Assembly (NCBI GenBank): GCA_936440205.1
Contig: OW387150.1
Location: forward strand, 33,279,795 to 33,343,794
Source of the DNA: Lepidonotus clava
Lineage: Eukaryota > Annelida > Polychaeta > Phyllodocida > Polynoidae
Direction of reading: 5' to 3'
Length of the DNA: 64,000 bases
The notes under the pieces were generated by a model that saw only the letters and a list, made by a program, of their open reading frames with translations, had not been told where the DNA came from and ran no database searches. Positions 22,746-34,835 of the stretch are shown here, piece after piece (position 1 is the stretch's first letter; each line of letters starts with the position of its first letter). The translations under genes were made by a program, and so were the position numbers.

Positions 22746-23180
22746 TTTTGTGCAGACAGACGTTTTCATGAATGCTTGTGCTAAAATTTTATATTGACTT
22801 TGTCGGTTACAAGATATACGTGATGAATTGGATTGACGGAATTTAAATTACATACATTTTATGAAGCCATTTATGAGATTCAGGTGAAGTCAGAAATACT
22901 TAGCATGCTTCTCGTCAAAAATCAACACCTTTATATGGCTTTGCTATTGCTTTACTACTGCCAGTGAAACATGTTAGACTCTATGTAAAGTCAAGACCAT
23001 TTTCAACATTAGCCAAATGTCGTACAAAGCAAAGCTTCTAATCTAAAAGACCTCACAGTCCTGCCTTCTCAAAGTCCTTTTCCAGGCAGCACCAATGTGA
23101 GCTAATCAAATCAAACAACAAATCAAATCCTGCAAATGAAACTTATTAATTCAAACTGGTGCCCCATTAATAATTGAACA
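22746..23180. other. non-coding, nothing specific
   Basis: AT-rich unique sequence without repeats or supported exons. Confidence 0.4.
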
Positions 23181-23209
23181 TGGAGAACTGCCCTAGCTGT
23201 GAGTAGTAC

Positions 23210-23345
23210 GTTAACCTAAGGTTCACTCCCCCTGACGTCCATAGGGGGCGCCTGTGTCGCCAGCCGAGCTACTCGGAAGCTAATGACATAAAGAGCAGCT
23301 CGTGGTCCTGAATAATGTATGGACCTGCTCGCCCCTGAGGCCAGG
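23210..23345. promoter_or_regulatory. GC-rich unique island with CTCF-like core and GAGCAGCTC
   Basis: Contains AGGGGGCGC (23243-23251, the CTCF core) and GAGCAGCTCGTGG (23293-23305). It sits just upstream of array T3. The layout resembles the island at 62630-62700, where a CTCF-like site is followed by GAGCAGCTCGTGA. Function is inferred from motifs only. Confidence 0.35.
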
Positions 23346-23359
23346 ACCTGCTCCTCCTC

Positions 23360-26300
23360 CGTCGGTTAGCACTGCCCGCCACCATATTTCAGAGGTGACG
23401 CGGCCATGTTTAGGAGGTGACGAAGGACTGAGGAAAGCTCAGTCCTGATAAGGTGGTGTGTACACCTTTCTGCTATTTATATTTGGCTACCAGGATGAAA
23501 GAGCAAGGTGAACTCAGATTTTCTGTCACCTTATAGGCTAAAAGAAGGTTCAAGGAGTTTAACCCTACATAGAAATAGTCATTTTAGACAATTTATACAC
23601 CTTGAACTCTAATTTATACTGTTCATATTTTTAAAGGAGGTCATCTGTTGGTTAGCACTGCCCGCCGCCATATTTCAGAGGTGACCCGGCCATCTTTAGG
23701 AGGTGACGAAGGACTGAGGAAAGCTCGGCCCTGATAAAGTAGTGCTTACACCTGACTATGGATGGCTATGATTGGGAAGTGTCTGGCTATGAGGGTGAAA
23801 GAGCAAAGTGAACTTATAATCTCTGTGACGTTACAGGCTTAAAGAAGGTTCAAGGAGTTTAACCCTAGGCCTACTTAGAAATAGTCATTTGAGGCACTTA
23901 TACTTCTTGAACTCTACTGGCTTAAATCACACAGCTCCTAGTTGTAAAGGGGTTTATCTGTTGGTTAGCACTGCCCACCGCCATATTTCAGAGGTGACAC
24001 AGCCATGTTTAGGAGGTGACGAAGGACTGAGGAAAGCTCGGCCCTGATAAGGTGGTGCTTACACCTGACTATGGATGGCTATGATTGGGGAGTGTCTGGC
24101 TACAAGGGTGAAAGGGCAAAGTGACCTCAAGTTTTCCGTGCCCTTACAGGCTTAAAGAAGGTTCGAGGCGTTTAGCCCTACATAGAAATGGTCATTTAAT
24201 GCAATATATACTCCTTGAACTCTACTTGGTTAATTCAAAGATATTTTTAAAGGGGGGTTATCTGTTGTAAGCACTGCCCACCGCCATATTTCAGAGGTGA
24301 CGCGGCCATGTTTAGGAGGTGATGAAGGACTGATGAAAGCTCAGCCCTGATAGGGTGGTGTTTAGACCTTAAAGAAGGTTCAAGGAGTTTGGCCCTATAA
24401 AGAAATGGTCATTTGAGGCACTTTATTGGCCATGATCACTACGGATTAATATGCACAATTCATATTTTTGAATTGGTTTATTTGTTACTCAGCACTGCCT
24501 GCTGGCATATTTCAGAGGTGACACAGCCTAATTCAGGAGGTGAGAAAGGACTGTTGAAAAACCCAGCCCTGATAACGTGGTACTTACACCTGCCTGTCAA
24601 ATGATATGATTTGAGAGTGTCTACCTACAAGGGTAAGAGGGCAAGGTGGATATTGATTTTCAGTGACCTTACAGACTTGAAGATGGCTCCAAGAGTTTAA
24701 CCCTACTTTAAGACATTGTAATCTAAAGCAGTTTATACTCACTACTCCTTGAATTCTTGGGATTGGTCTTTTTTTAGTGTTGCTCATTTTCTTTTAAGCA
24801 CTACTTGACAATATATTTCAGAGGTGACGCGGCCATGTTTAGGAGGTGACGAAGGACTGAGGAAAGCTCGGTCCTGATAAGGTGGTGCTTAGACATGACT
24901 CTGGATGGCTATGATTGGGGAGTGTCTGGCTACAAGGGTGAAAGGGCAAAGTGAACTCAGAATTTCCATGACCTCATAGGCTTAAAGAAGGTTTAAAGAC
25001 TTTAACACTACTTAGAAATAGTCATATAAGACAATTTATACTCCTTGAACCCTACTGGGTTAATTCACACAGTTCATGTTTTTAAAGGGGGTTATCTGTC
25101 GGTTAGCACTGCCCGCAACCATATTTCAGAGGTGACACGGCCATGTTTAGAAGGTGACGAAGGACTGAGGAAAGCTCGGCCCTGATAAGGTGGTGCTTTC
25201 ACCTGACTATAGATGGCTATGATTGGGGAGTGTCTGGCTACAAGGGTTAAAGGGCAAAGTGAACTCAGAATTTCCATGACCTTACAGGCTTAAAGAAGGT
25301 TCAAGGAGTTTAGCCCTGCATAGAAATGGTCATTTGAGGCAACTAATGCTCCTTGAACTCCACTTAGTTAACTCAAACAGTTCATATTTTTTAAGGGGGT
25401 CATCTGTTTGTAAGCACTGCCCACTGCACTATTTCAGAGGTGATGGTGCCATATTTAGGATGCATTGGAAGACTGAGGTGCTGATGAGGTGGTGCTTACA
25501 CCTGACCATGGATGGCAATGATTGGGGCGTGTCTGGCTACAAGGGTGAAAGGGCAAAGTGAACTCAGAATTTCCATGACCTTACAGGCTTAAAAAAGGTT
25601 CAAGGAGTTTAACCCTATTTAGAAATAGTCATTTGAGGCAATTTATACTCCTTAAACTCTACTTGGTTAATTCACAAAGTTCACATTTAAAAGGGGGTTA
25701 TCTGGGGGTTAGCATTGCCCGCCACCGTATTTCAGAGGTGACACAGCCATGTTTAGGAGGTGACGGAGGACTAAGGAAAGCTCAGCCCCGATAAGGTGGT
25801 GCTTAGACCTGACTATGGAGGGCTATGATTGGGGAGTGTCTGGCTACAAGGGTGAAAGGGCAAAGTGAACTCAGATTTTCTGTGACCTTACAGGCCTAAA
25901 AAAGGTTCAAGGAGTTAAGCCTTACTTAGAAATAGTCATTTGAGGCAATTTGCTCTCTCTGAACTCAACTGGGTTAATAGGCACAATTATTTTTTTTAAA
26001 TTGGGTCATTTGTTAGTAAGCATTGCCTGCTAGCATATTTCAGAGGTGACGCCACCATGTTTAGGAGGTGATGGAAGATTGGGGAAAGCTCGGCCCTGAT
26101 AATAGGGTGCTTACACTTGTCTGTGGATGGCTATGATTGAAGAGGGTCTGGCTACAAGGGCGAAAACGCAAGGTAGATGGGAACCTGTAGACTTAAAGAA
26201 GGTTCAAGCAGCTTGATCTAACTTTATACCCCACATTCCTTAGAATCTACTTGGGTACTTAGTGCTATTCACATCTTCAAAGTGGGTCATCTCTTGGTTA

Positions 26301-26400
26301 GTACTGCCGGACATCATATATCAGAGGTGACACTGACTGTTTACCAAGTGTCAGAAGGCTGAGGAGAAAACTTAGCCCGGATATGATTGGAGAATGATTG
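23360..26400 (+). repeat. tandem array T3, eleven units of ~305 bp
   Basis: The anchor ATATTTCAGAGGTGAC recurs at 23384, 23670, 23983, 24286, 24507, 24813, 25121, 25429, 25728, 26035 and 26316. The usual spacing is about 305 bp, and one unit (24286-24507) is shortened to 221. Conserved parts are CAGAGGTGACGCGGCC, GGAGGTGACGAAGGACTG, GGATGGCTATGATTGGGG and CTTAAAGAAGGTTCAAGG. Units decay toward the right end. Short frames in it repeat with the period and are not genes. Confidence 0.95.
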
Positions 26401-26489
26401 TCTGGCTTCGTAGGACCATAGGTAGGCACCTTTGCTTGAGCAATTTGCTGTGATCTAGAGTGTCCAAATTCATGTGCAGCTGAAACTCA

Positions 26490-26520
26490 AGAAACTGCCA
26501 ATCCGTGGTAGGGAGAATTA
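26490..26520. mobile_element. family F terminal fragment
   Basis: GCCAATCCGTGGTAGGGAGAA matches the right terminus of family F; no left end was found. Confidence 0.4.
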
Positions 26521-26524
26521 TAAT

Positions 26525-27490
26525 AGAAAGCCGGATAGATGTCGTTTTAGTGCAAAATGTCACTTGCACTGAACTAGTGGGGAATTTCTCTTTGGTGTTT
26601 GACATATATATATATATATATATATATGTCTATTTCGAGTACTTGCAGAACTCAGTCTCTCACAAACCAGTGACCAACACAATAGGTGAGAATACTGTTT
26701 GGATCCATCAGAAGGACAGAATCACAGACCTTTTCTATATATATACCCTGCCAGGGGTAAAGCGTACCTGTGTGCTGTTCCTGGGGCCATAGCTTTTTGT
26801 ATGATTTTGCCTCTGATGGTGTCAGGGGGAATTTATATCAGACTGGGTGACCCGCTGGGGAAAACACTATTGGAAGATAGGCTTTAGGGCCCTGTGTAAT
26901 AACCTGCTTCTGCTACCAGTCAAACAGTGGGTATTATCAGTCCACAAAATACATTGTTGTAAACTACTGAACAAGGTTATACAGATTGAAACTATATTCA
27001 AACTACCACACTTGACCTTAAGACAGTATATTGAAAAAAAAGTACCTTCTTCTTTAAAAGTTACAGATTTCGGAAGTTATATAAATGTTTAATACTTCTA
27101 CTCATCAATTAACAAATATCATAGTGCTATTATGACAGACAAAACCACCAGTTGGGTCAGGACATCTGATTGTGCTAGAGCAGGGAGTCTGGGTGGGCAT
27201 CTGAAGAGGTCACATGTCTACAAAGGTACTATCTTATTTTACTCACAATTTCTTGGATGGCTGGTTGAAATATGTATTGATTATAAGCAGTTTTGAATTG
27301 CGAAATTGGTCATCTTACATGGGATATGAAGGATACCTTGTCACACTTTCATTTTGTATTTGTTTGATTTTCTCCAAGCATATTGTGTGTGGAAATACAT
27401 CCTATATACCATTCAAAAGAGAATTATAAAACCTTTCGAGCAGTGTATAACAAACCAGTTCTTAAAATCGGCAGCAGATCACCATATGAA
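26525..27490. other. non-coding with a TA microsatellite
   Basis: TA run at 26604-26627. The 27390-27430 segment resembles family P/60530 (CCTATATACCATTCAAAAG). Frames of 62-95 codons here have no splice or domain support. Confidence 0.4.
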
Positions 27491-27499
27491 AAATAGGCT

Positions 27500-27993
27500 T
27501 AAATGGCCATACCCAAAAGCAGCAACCGGTGACCATAGGATTGCCAGTGAAATCGGCAAGCAACTGGATTATAAAGCACATTTGATATTTTTCCACTGAT
27601 TTTTCTGCCGATTCCGTCGCCCAGCACCCAGAATCAGCACCATACCCAAGGGGAATCACCCGGTGAATCATTGATAATCCAGTCACCCTGCGATTTTACC
27701 AGCAATTCTCCAAGACACCCATTGCCAGTCAATGGTAACATTGCCTAGTAGATAAAGGGCATAAAGCCCCATACCCACTTGCTGATTTTGACCAGAGCCA
27801 ACTGATTCACTGGTGCTAAAATCAGCCGACTCAACTAGGAGAGTCAGCCAATTTCAGCACCTACTCATATCAAACATGTATATTTCAATATGACATACTG
27901 AAAGATGGTTTGAATCAGTGACGATTTTACCAGCAATTCTGCCAGTTTGCCAAAGCGGGTCAACAGCAACATCGCCTAGTGGGTATGGGGCTT
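27500..27993. mobile_element. MITE family B, degenerate plus intact copy
   Basis: The intact copy 27771-27993 runs from AAAGCCCCATACCCACTTG to CGCCTAGTGGGTATGGGGCTT, inverted ends of about 20 bp, with the internal palindromic landmark TATTTCAATATGACATACT. The preceding 27500-27760 has ATCGGC/CCAGCAATTC phrases of the same family in rearranged order. Other copies lie at 38268, 43969 and 58929 and inside array T1. Confidence 0.7.
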
Positions 27994-27999
27994 ACGGAG

Positions 28000-28300
28000 A
28001 ACACCCTTAGAAAGGAGCCAAGGGCTGAGGCGCAGATGGCCTGGCGCCCATAGTGAAGAGGCTGTGTGGCCCATCTATGTGGCCCATCGGTGTGGCCTAT
28101 TTGAGGACGCGACCTATCTCAGGAGGCATCTCAGATTGATGTTCTGTCGGCTAGAGTGAGAATAGGGCCCCCCGCGACCACCGCTACCCTTTTGCAGACA
28201 GCAATGTGTCGATATTGACAGCATATGCTCGACCTGTTAAACACTCTGGCAGTGAACGCTATCTGTCTTCCCTCTGGAGTTACTCATTCCTTGTGCATAT
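28000..28300. other. unique GC-rich stretch with 13-bp triple repeat
   Basis: GTGGCCCATCTAT, GTGGCCCATCGGT and a decayed third unit lie in tandem at about 28066-28100. Otherwise unique; no exon supported. Confidence 0.45.
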
Positions 28301-28303
28301 ATA

Positions 28304-28576
28304 TTTATCACCTATGCTGCCAACGAGTGGTACGTATAGGGGGTGGTGCGTATTGACAGGCCATACATACCGCTCATCATTCTCAGAATTTTAAACATTA
28401 TTTGGACTATCACTAGGGTGATAAAATAAAGAAGCACCTTTGGGGTCATCCTCAGGTGGCTGTATGATCCATGGGGATCGTACGAACCTTAGACTTCCCC
28501 CTCGGTACGTGACCATCCTCTTTTGGTCGCACAGCCACCCTCGGACACCCTCCGCGGCGCTTCTTATTATACTATA
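28304..28576 (-). mobile_element. twin-hairpin element family H, copy 1 (minus)
   Basis: Inverse of the plus copies: the tail hairpin (TTTATCACC ... GGTGATAAA, 28304-28417) comes first, then the GC-rich head hairpin (AAAGAAGCACCTTTGG ... GCTTCTTATTAT). A 91-codon minus-strand frame (28391-28666) overlaps it and is a by-product. Confidence 0.65.
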
Positions 28577-28975
28577 ATATACATGTCTGTATTCTAGGAG
28601 TCTATGTGAATCATGTCCTAGCAATTCAGGGCTGGAACCTGGGAGGCGGGGTAGGTGCATAGGCATATCCTTAGGATGTTCACAGTCACATAAGTTTACA
28701 ATGGTAAGACATCTTCATTAATTTGTGATGATGTTTTAGCTATTTTGTGTCCCATATTGGAAAACATTGCAATTATGTTTTTGTTTTTCAAAGATTCTCC
28801 AGGGGTTGAAAAGTGCAAGTGATAGATATTTAACACATCATATTGTGATCCTTGGATTTTTCAAATACACATCCAGTGACCTTTGGCAGTTCAAAGCACC
28901 ATGCCCCAATGCCCCCTGCCCTGAAGGCTCCTTCTATTTGAGTCCCCATGCCCTTTGACCTGGTACAAATGCTAC

Positions 28976-29329
28976 CCCAGCCAAACTTGTGACGCTACCA
29001 TAACATTGCAGCAAAGTTCTGTTTGGTTCTGTATTGGTTCTTGTTACATTATTTTGATGGCTTCCAATAACGTTGTTGCAAAGTACTGCAGCAAATTTTC
29101 CTGCAATGTTATTATAACTTTCTGGTGATGTTCATCAACCTAAACAGAATGTTCCTATAACATTCGTCCTAACCTCACCAAAAATAACATAATATAATAA
29201 TATTCTGATTTGGTGAAGTTGAAACCTCACCATCAATAATGTAATTATTACATGTCATCTTAGTAAGTAACAGACTGACTAAAAAAGTAGGGTTGCAGAA
29301 CGTTTCTCTTGCGCCGCAACTTGGCTGGG
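28976..29329 (-). mobile_element. MITE family A, type 1, copy 3 (minus)
   Basis: Well-kept ends CCCAGCCAAACTTG and CAACTTGGCTGGG. Type 1 is marked by TGGTGAGGTT and TATAAGAACATTCTGTTTAG phrases (inverse here). About 354 bp. Confidence 0.8.
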
Positions 29330-30228
29330 ACAGAATTCCCGAATACTATATAGCAATATCCTTTTGGTAAGGACGTAGTGGTCACATGTGTAGTCTGATT
29401 GGTCTGGTTAAAAGGCAAGGAGGTCCCCACCCTACTGGGTAGTAGCCCTCATCTGACCTTTGGTCATTAGGGCCCCCTTGGGTCATTAGGAGACCACTAA
29501 TGATCTCGCCCGAGAGCAAACATAGACTTCAAGAAAGCTGTTTGTTGATTGGGGCTCGAGTGAGTGGTTGACTTGACAACATGTCTAAAACAGAAGGAAG
29601 TGAATCGATGCAGAAAACAACTAGCCAATAATGATTTCAACAAGAAGTTACTGGTTATAAATACTAGTGGATCTAGCACAGCAAACTAGTAATGGAAAAG
29701 TATTAAGAAAAGTTGCATACTAAAGATTCACAAAGAACTATGAAGGTGTGTTTGCGAATCTCCAATCAGGTTAATACGGTGGAAGAAAACATGTGTACAA
29801 TCAAATCTAGGAGATAGAACATCTCAACAGAAACATCCATGTTAAAATTGGAGAATCTTTAAATAAGAAAAAAACATAATTACAATCTTTTCCAATTTGT
29901 TACACAAAATAGGTAAAACGTCATCACAAATTAATGATGTTTTACCGTTGTACAATCATGTGACTGTGAAGATAGTCACGTCTTTGACACAGAGCGAAGT
30001 CTATGAGAACACCTTAGACCACGGTAATATACTAGAGGGAAAGGAATCAAATATAGAGTGGCTACATAGGTGTAGAGTGAAAAAGTAGAACGAATAACCA
30101 GATGAGTTCGATAAGTAGGGGGTGAAGATAGTTAAAATGCAAGGCTTCCTCTCCTATCTTCTGATATGGTCATCTCTCTTATCTGATCATAGTGTCTAGT
30201 TGGTGACTGCAACTCCAGTTCACTTCAT
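29330..30228. other. non-coding; one unexplained 75-codon frame
   Basis: A plus-strand frame open from 29867 to the TAG after 30088 lacks an early ATG and reads NHVTVKIVTSLTQSEVYENT in the middle. No acceptor or donor was convincing and no family was recognised. The rest is AT-rich unique sequence. Confidence 0.35.
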
Positions 30229-30230
30229 CT

Positions 30231-30503
30231 GAAGGCCCATTCACCCTGGCCAATGAGGTGCTTCTGACGTATTGTGTGGAAGTCCTGGTGTAAATGATGA
30301 TACAAACGACAGGTCTGCAGGCAAACGGATGCAACATGTTGGATTGATTTGTTTGAATTCCAGGTGATTCAAGGGGATCTTCACATGAAGTTGCAAGGGA
30401 CCCCTTTTCTCAGTGTGAATATCATTTGTCCAATTTCGCTGTCCAATAAATTGTTCGTTCCTCCAGGCGACATAGGCTTTTGGCCAGGGCGAAGGGGCCT
30501 TGA
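30231..30503. mobile_element. MITE family E, copy 2
   Basis: Ends GAAGGCCCATTCACCCTGGCC and GGCCAGGGCGAAGGGGCCTT, an inverted pair. About 273 bp, non-coding. Confidence 0.65.
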
Positions 30504-30793
30504 ATCACCTTCCAAATTAATTCCCTTCATATCATTTTCTGCAGGCACATCCTGATGTCTCCAACGAAACCACATTGCAATAATGAAAAAAATAAAAACT
30601 ATTCACTGCTCCCATACTCTACTAGAAGGGTTAACATGGCATATTAGAGCCTGTTCCTGAGGTCGATGGGGGTATTTGGAGGTCCTCTGAGAGTAGTGAG
30701 AGGCTATTTATGGACCTGGGCACTGATGGACTTTGTGTGTCGTTTATTTCACACGGTTATGGGGACTGACCGCCGGTCAGCCCACACCCAGAG

Positions 30794-31190
30794 TAGGGGT
30801 GCTTTTACACCTAACGATATTGTGACTGCAACATTTCCACTATATTGCAGCCTCCTCTTTAAGACCTTTTTTGAAATTTTCTTTTATTAGCAAAAACCAC
30901 TTCACGGTACATTGAGATCTTCCAGTAGTTAGAAGAAGGTGTGGATTCACGTGGAGCACACACAGACAAGATAGGTAAGATAAGGTAGATGAGACAACCA
31001 TCACATGTTGAGATGTACACTCATTCCCCTCTACCATCACAAGTCGCAGTCATATCGCAGTATATCATAGGCATCCAGGAATTTATACACATGGGATAAA
31101 AACAAAGATATCACATATATAATAGTACATATAAACAGTCTGCGATATCAAGTTGATGTTGCATCTGAGAAGGAGATGGTTATATTATAT

Positions 31191-31227
<37 letters not shown>

Positions 31228-31410
31228 ATTCTCATTTTTATCTCATGTGTGTAAATGCCTGGAAGCTTGCGATACGTTGCAATGCAAATGTGATTTGAGT
31301 TGGTGGAGGCGTCTAGAAAATTAACGCAACATGCGATACATTCAGATCGCAGCAGATGATATGATAGAAATGTTACAGTCAAAACATCGCCATGTGTAGA
31401 AAGGCCTTAC
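30794..31410. mobile_element. MITE family D
   Basis: Left GGGGTGCTTTTACACCTAAC then TTGTGACTGCAACATTTC. The right end is the inverse of GTAAGGCCTTTCTACACATG then TTTTGACTGTAACATTTC. Terminal inverted repeat of about 50 bp with gaps. A TTATA/TA microsatellite (31182-31222) lies inside. Confidence 0.65.
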
Positions 31411-31928
31411 GGTTGGTGGGTGATGGTGGGGTGGTGGTGGAGGGGGTGAGTGGGCGAATGGGAGAGGCTGTGCTCATCTTTCACAACAGGCGGGGGAGAG
31501 GGACGACCTTAAGGGTTGGGGAAAATGGAAATGTAGAATGGTTTATGCGTTTGCACTTAAAGAATACGACCTTATGTTACTCAGCTGACGATATATATAA
31601 TATCACATATATGGTTTTGTTGTCGTTATAAATGTCAGCCTTGGCTCGTGCTAGACACGTAGTTACACAAAAGGATAGTTGATGGAATAGATAACAACAT
31701 GGTTCAAATTACATAGACATATCTGGGTGTTTGTAAACACAGTGCAAGCATCTGACGAATGAGGAGAACTACACTTTGCCAAGCATCACACCCAGCCTCT
31801 AGGGATAGATATTAAATCAGCAGGGGTTTATAGCAGGGAGTCCTCGTATAATATGGAAGTCTAGATATGCCCAGGGGCTCAGGGGAGGCGGGAGGGAGTG
31901 CTCGATGGTGCTCGGTCCCTTTTAAAAT
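31411..31928. other. non-coding, nothing specific
   Basis: A G-rich purine segment (31411-31510), then mixed sequence leading into array T4. A 79-codon frame at 31392-31631 is unsupported. Confidence 0.4.
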
Positions 31929-32200
31929 CTAAACCTCTTAAATAAAAAAAGCCACATCTTCTCAGCCCGTGCTATTTTGCAGAGAGGATTCCTTCTCGGT
32001 GAGTCCTTGGCACCCAGCTGACTGTCCTCCCAGACCACGCCCTGAGAAATAATTACCATCTCCTGATTGCCATCTCTACCTACTACTTAGTGGGCCCCGC
32101 CCGACTCCACGGGAAGGGCGGCGGGTCCCGACGGGCACAGCTGGGGCTTGTCGGGAGGGGGCAGGGGGAAGTGTCGGTAGAGATTCCCTGACTCTGCTTG

Positions 32201-32330
32201 AAAGGCAGTATTCCACTACAGGATTTCAGCTGCCAACGATGTGAGGACCATATTACACAACATCATTATTATATATCGCAGTAGGAGGTTCGATAATGGC
32301 ACTAAACGCAAAGAGTCTCTCTAAAAATCT
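32201..32330. mobile_element. family C-like MITE remnant between T4 modules 1 and 2
   Basis: Begins AAAGGCAGTATTCCACTAC, the family C terminus; the right end is not clear. Confidence 0.45.
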
Positions 32331-32610
32331 AAACCTCTTAAAATAAAAAGAAACACATCCTCTCAGCCCATGCTATTTTGCAGAGAAGATTCCTTCTTGG
32401 CGAGTCCTTAGTACCCAGCTGACTGTCCCCCCAGACCACGCCCTGAGAAATAATTACCATCCCCTGATTGCCATCTCTCCCTACTACTTAGCGGCCCCCA
32501 CGCCGACTCCACGGGAAGGGCGGCGGGTCGCGACGGGCGCAGCTGGGGGCCGTTGGAAGGGAGTGGGGGCATTGGGAAGGGGGAAAGTGTCGGGATAGAT
32601 TCCCTACCTG

Positions 32611-32782
32611 GCATACAGGTGGTATTCCACTACACGATAAGGAATGCTACGACGTCGTTACATTTGTTGCGACATGAGGCCATATCGTAAAACAATGGGA
32701 TGGTCAATGCACAGGCAATTAATAATCTTGTAGTAGAACGCTTAACACAAGTGAGATGACGCAGAGTGGAATATAGCCTTAA
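32611..32782. mobile_element. family C-like MITE between T4 modules 2 and 3
   Basis: Left AGGTGGTATTCCACTACACG, right inverse of TAAGGCTATATTCCACTC. About 170 bp, interior with CGACGTCG and TTGTTGCGAC. Confidence 0.6.
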
Positions 32783-33055
32783 ACCTCTTAAATGAAAAGA
32801 AGCCACATCCTCTCAGCCCATGCTATTTTGCAGAGAGGATTCCTTCTAGGCGCATCCTTAGCACCCAGCTGACTGTCCCCCCAGACCGCGCCCTGAGAAA
32901 TAATTACCATCTCCTGATTGCCATCTCTACCTACTACTTAGTGGGCCCCGCCCGACTCCACAGGAAGGGCGGCGGGTCCCGACGGGCACAGCTGGGAACT
33001 GTTGGGAGGGGGCGGGGGCATTGGGAGGAGGGGGGCAGTGTCAGGAGAGATTCCC

Positions 33056-33778
33056 ACTGAGTGATTTTAGCACCGACCGGCGACTTGGGGAACTTTTCGT
33101 TACTAAGCAAAAGTTTGTTGTGCTTTCGTTGTTTTATCTTAGTAACGAAATTCTATTGTGCAACGGGCCACAGAGGCTTTAGTGGTGATGGGCGACAGGC
33201 ACTGGGAAGGTTTCCAGTGAGAACCCCCAGGTGACTGGGTTATCACAGGTGACTCCCCATGGGTATGGTGTCCATGAAAGATAATGGGCGATGGGTTAAT
33301 TATCCTGTATCCCATCGCCCATTGTCTTTCATGGAAACCAAAAGTTTCGTTGTAACAAAAATACAATTTCTCGGGATCTAATGAATGAAATTAAATTCTG
33401 TTAATTGTTCTAAATTAGAAAAAATTTAGAAAAAATTCAGTCAAAGTTACAGCTCTTTGAGGCTATTCTAGATATAGAAAAAAAATATTGCAAAACCATC
33501 GTTGTTAAGATAAAAGTAACAACGAACTCTTTCGTTGTTTACAATATATTCGTTGTTACGAAACCCATTGTGCAACGGGGCACAGATCGCAGTATGCTAT
33601 ATTGAAATGAATATGTTTGATTAAATCGCAGTGAAAATCATCCAGCGATTTTCCCAATGGTTCAGATCGTTCATTTTATTCACGTTTTAATATGATGCTG
33701 ATGGGCAATCACAGGAAAATACGAATGCCAAAGTGACCTAGTTGGTATGGTGCTCTAGGTCACTTAGTAGGTATAGGA
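33056..33778. mobile_element. compound of family B pieces and two other inserts
   Basis: Family B phrases (ATTTTAGCACCGACC at 33069; AGTATGCTATATTGAAATG at 33591; CTAGTTGGTATGG near 33742) flank a segment that begins and ends with a shared ATTGTGCAACGGG-CACAG phrase (33152, 33568) and TTCGTTGTTACGAAA-like repeats, which itself encloses the 33271-33335 hairpin. Nesting order is inferred. Confidence 0.45.
33271..33335. repeat. near-perfect 25-bp hairpin
   Basis: Arms 33271-33295 and 33311-33335 pair with a single difference (TCCATGAAAGATAATGGG and onward), loop 15 nt. The form fits either the core of a MITE or a short hairpin RNA; no other copy was seen in the window. Confidence 0.75.
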
Positions 33779-33779
33779 T

Positions 33780-34830
33780 GCAAGCGTCAGGATGGGTACT
33801 TTGGGAGAAATAAGTTAGGTAAAGGGTGGTAAATTTATTTATGAGAAATATACATGTAGGGTTTGTAACTGTTTAACCACAATATATCCGTGGATAAGTC
33901 GTTCATGGTTTTCGTATGATGACAGATTAGTCAGAAAAAATATTTCCAATGTATCCCTAAAACAACATCCATAGTTCATTTTAACAAAATAAATGCGATT
34001 GGTACATCTATACATAGAATTGGTATCTATGCATAGAAAGCCCGATCATTATATTCCCCAGACATTGTAGGATTTCATTGTAGCATCAGCTTTATATTCT
34101 AACCAAAGCTGTTCCTGTAAAGACCTTATATTTATCCCATTAAATCTCCTATCATCTTATACTGTATCTATCATTGTGCATTTATCATATCTATTTTTTC
34201 CTAATTAAACAAATAGGACACATGAGAATAATCAGAAGCAGACGTAATCATCTTCGAAATAAGTGATGGGATACGAACAACGTTTATACGCTTTAATTAT
34301 GCGTTTTGTGTTCCATTGGAAAAACTAATAGTATGATTTCCTGCAACCAAAGTAACAACTAAGAGGTTACATCACCCTTAACGATATTTATTAATTGATA
34401 CTTTGAGGTTTCTTACCTCGATTTTTGTAACTAAATAATTCACGTGTTCATTATAATCTTTTTTTTTTAAAGAATTTAATCTTAATAAATTTATCTCTAC
34501 TCCTACGTAAAACCTGAAAGTTTCGATATACTTCAACATATCGAGATTCGCCTCCCTTACTTTGGAGCGTACCTCCTTATCTAAAAGCCATATGGTAAAA
34601 CATTATGGGATAGGGTCCTTTGGGGGTTACATGGGGCCAGTAGGGGCAATGGGATGGCTAACCAGCCCTAGACAGATAGCCTCGAAGAGATAAGCCGACC
34701 CACAAGGATTCCGATAACCCCTGCTGGTGCCCGGCTTGATATCAGGCTCCCACTGATAACGTTGTCAACCAGATCACTACAGGCCCATGACCAGTCAGCT
34801 AACCTGGTTCGTCTAGTCAGGTTCCATCTG
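33780..34830. other. non-coding, nothing specific
   Basis: AT-rich to 34560, then a GC-richer unique piece (34600-34830). No family matched and no exon supported. Confidence 0.4.
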
Positions 34831-34835
34831 GTAGG

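Larger units (their letters stand above)
31931..33055 (+). repeat. tandem triplication T4 of a ~260 bp GC-rich module
   Basis: Modules start AAACCTCTTAAA at 31931, 32331 and 32781 and match at roughly 90% over about 260 bp. Shared parts are GCAGAGAGGATTCCTTCT, CACCCAGCTGACTGTCC, CTGAGAAATAATTACCATC, TGATTGCCATCTCT and GGAAGGGCGGCGGGTC. Spacers (32201-32330, 32611-32780) are unlike each other except for family C termini. TAATTA, CAGCTG and GGCGGG cores are kept in all three. The 68-codon minus frame at 32408-32614 is not supported. Confidence 0.85.

Noticed and set aside
29867-30088. 75-codon frame as a gene
   Set aside because: No ATG near its start, no convincing splice site, AT-driven composition.
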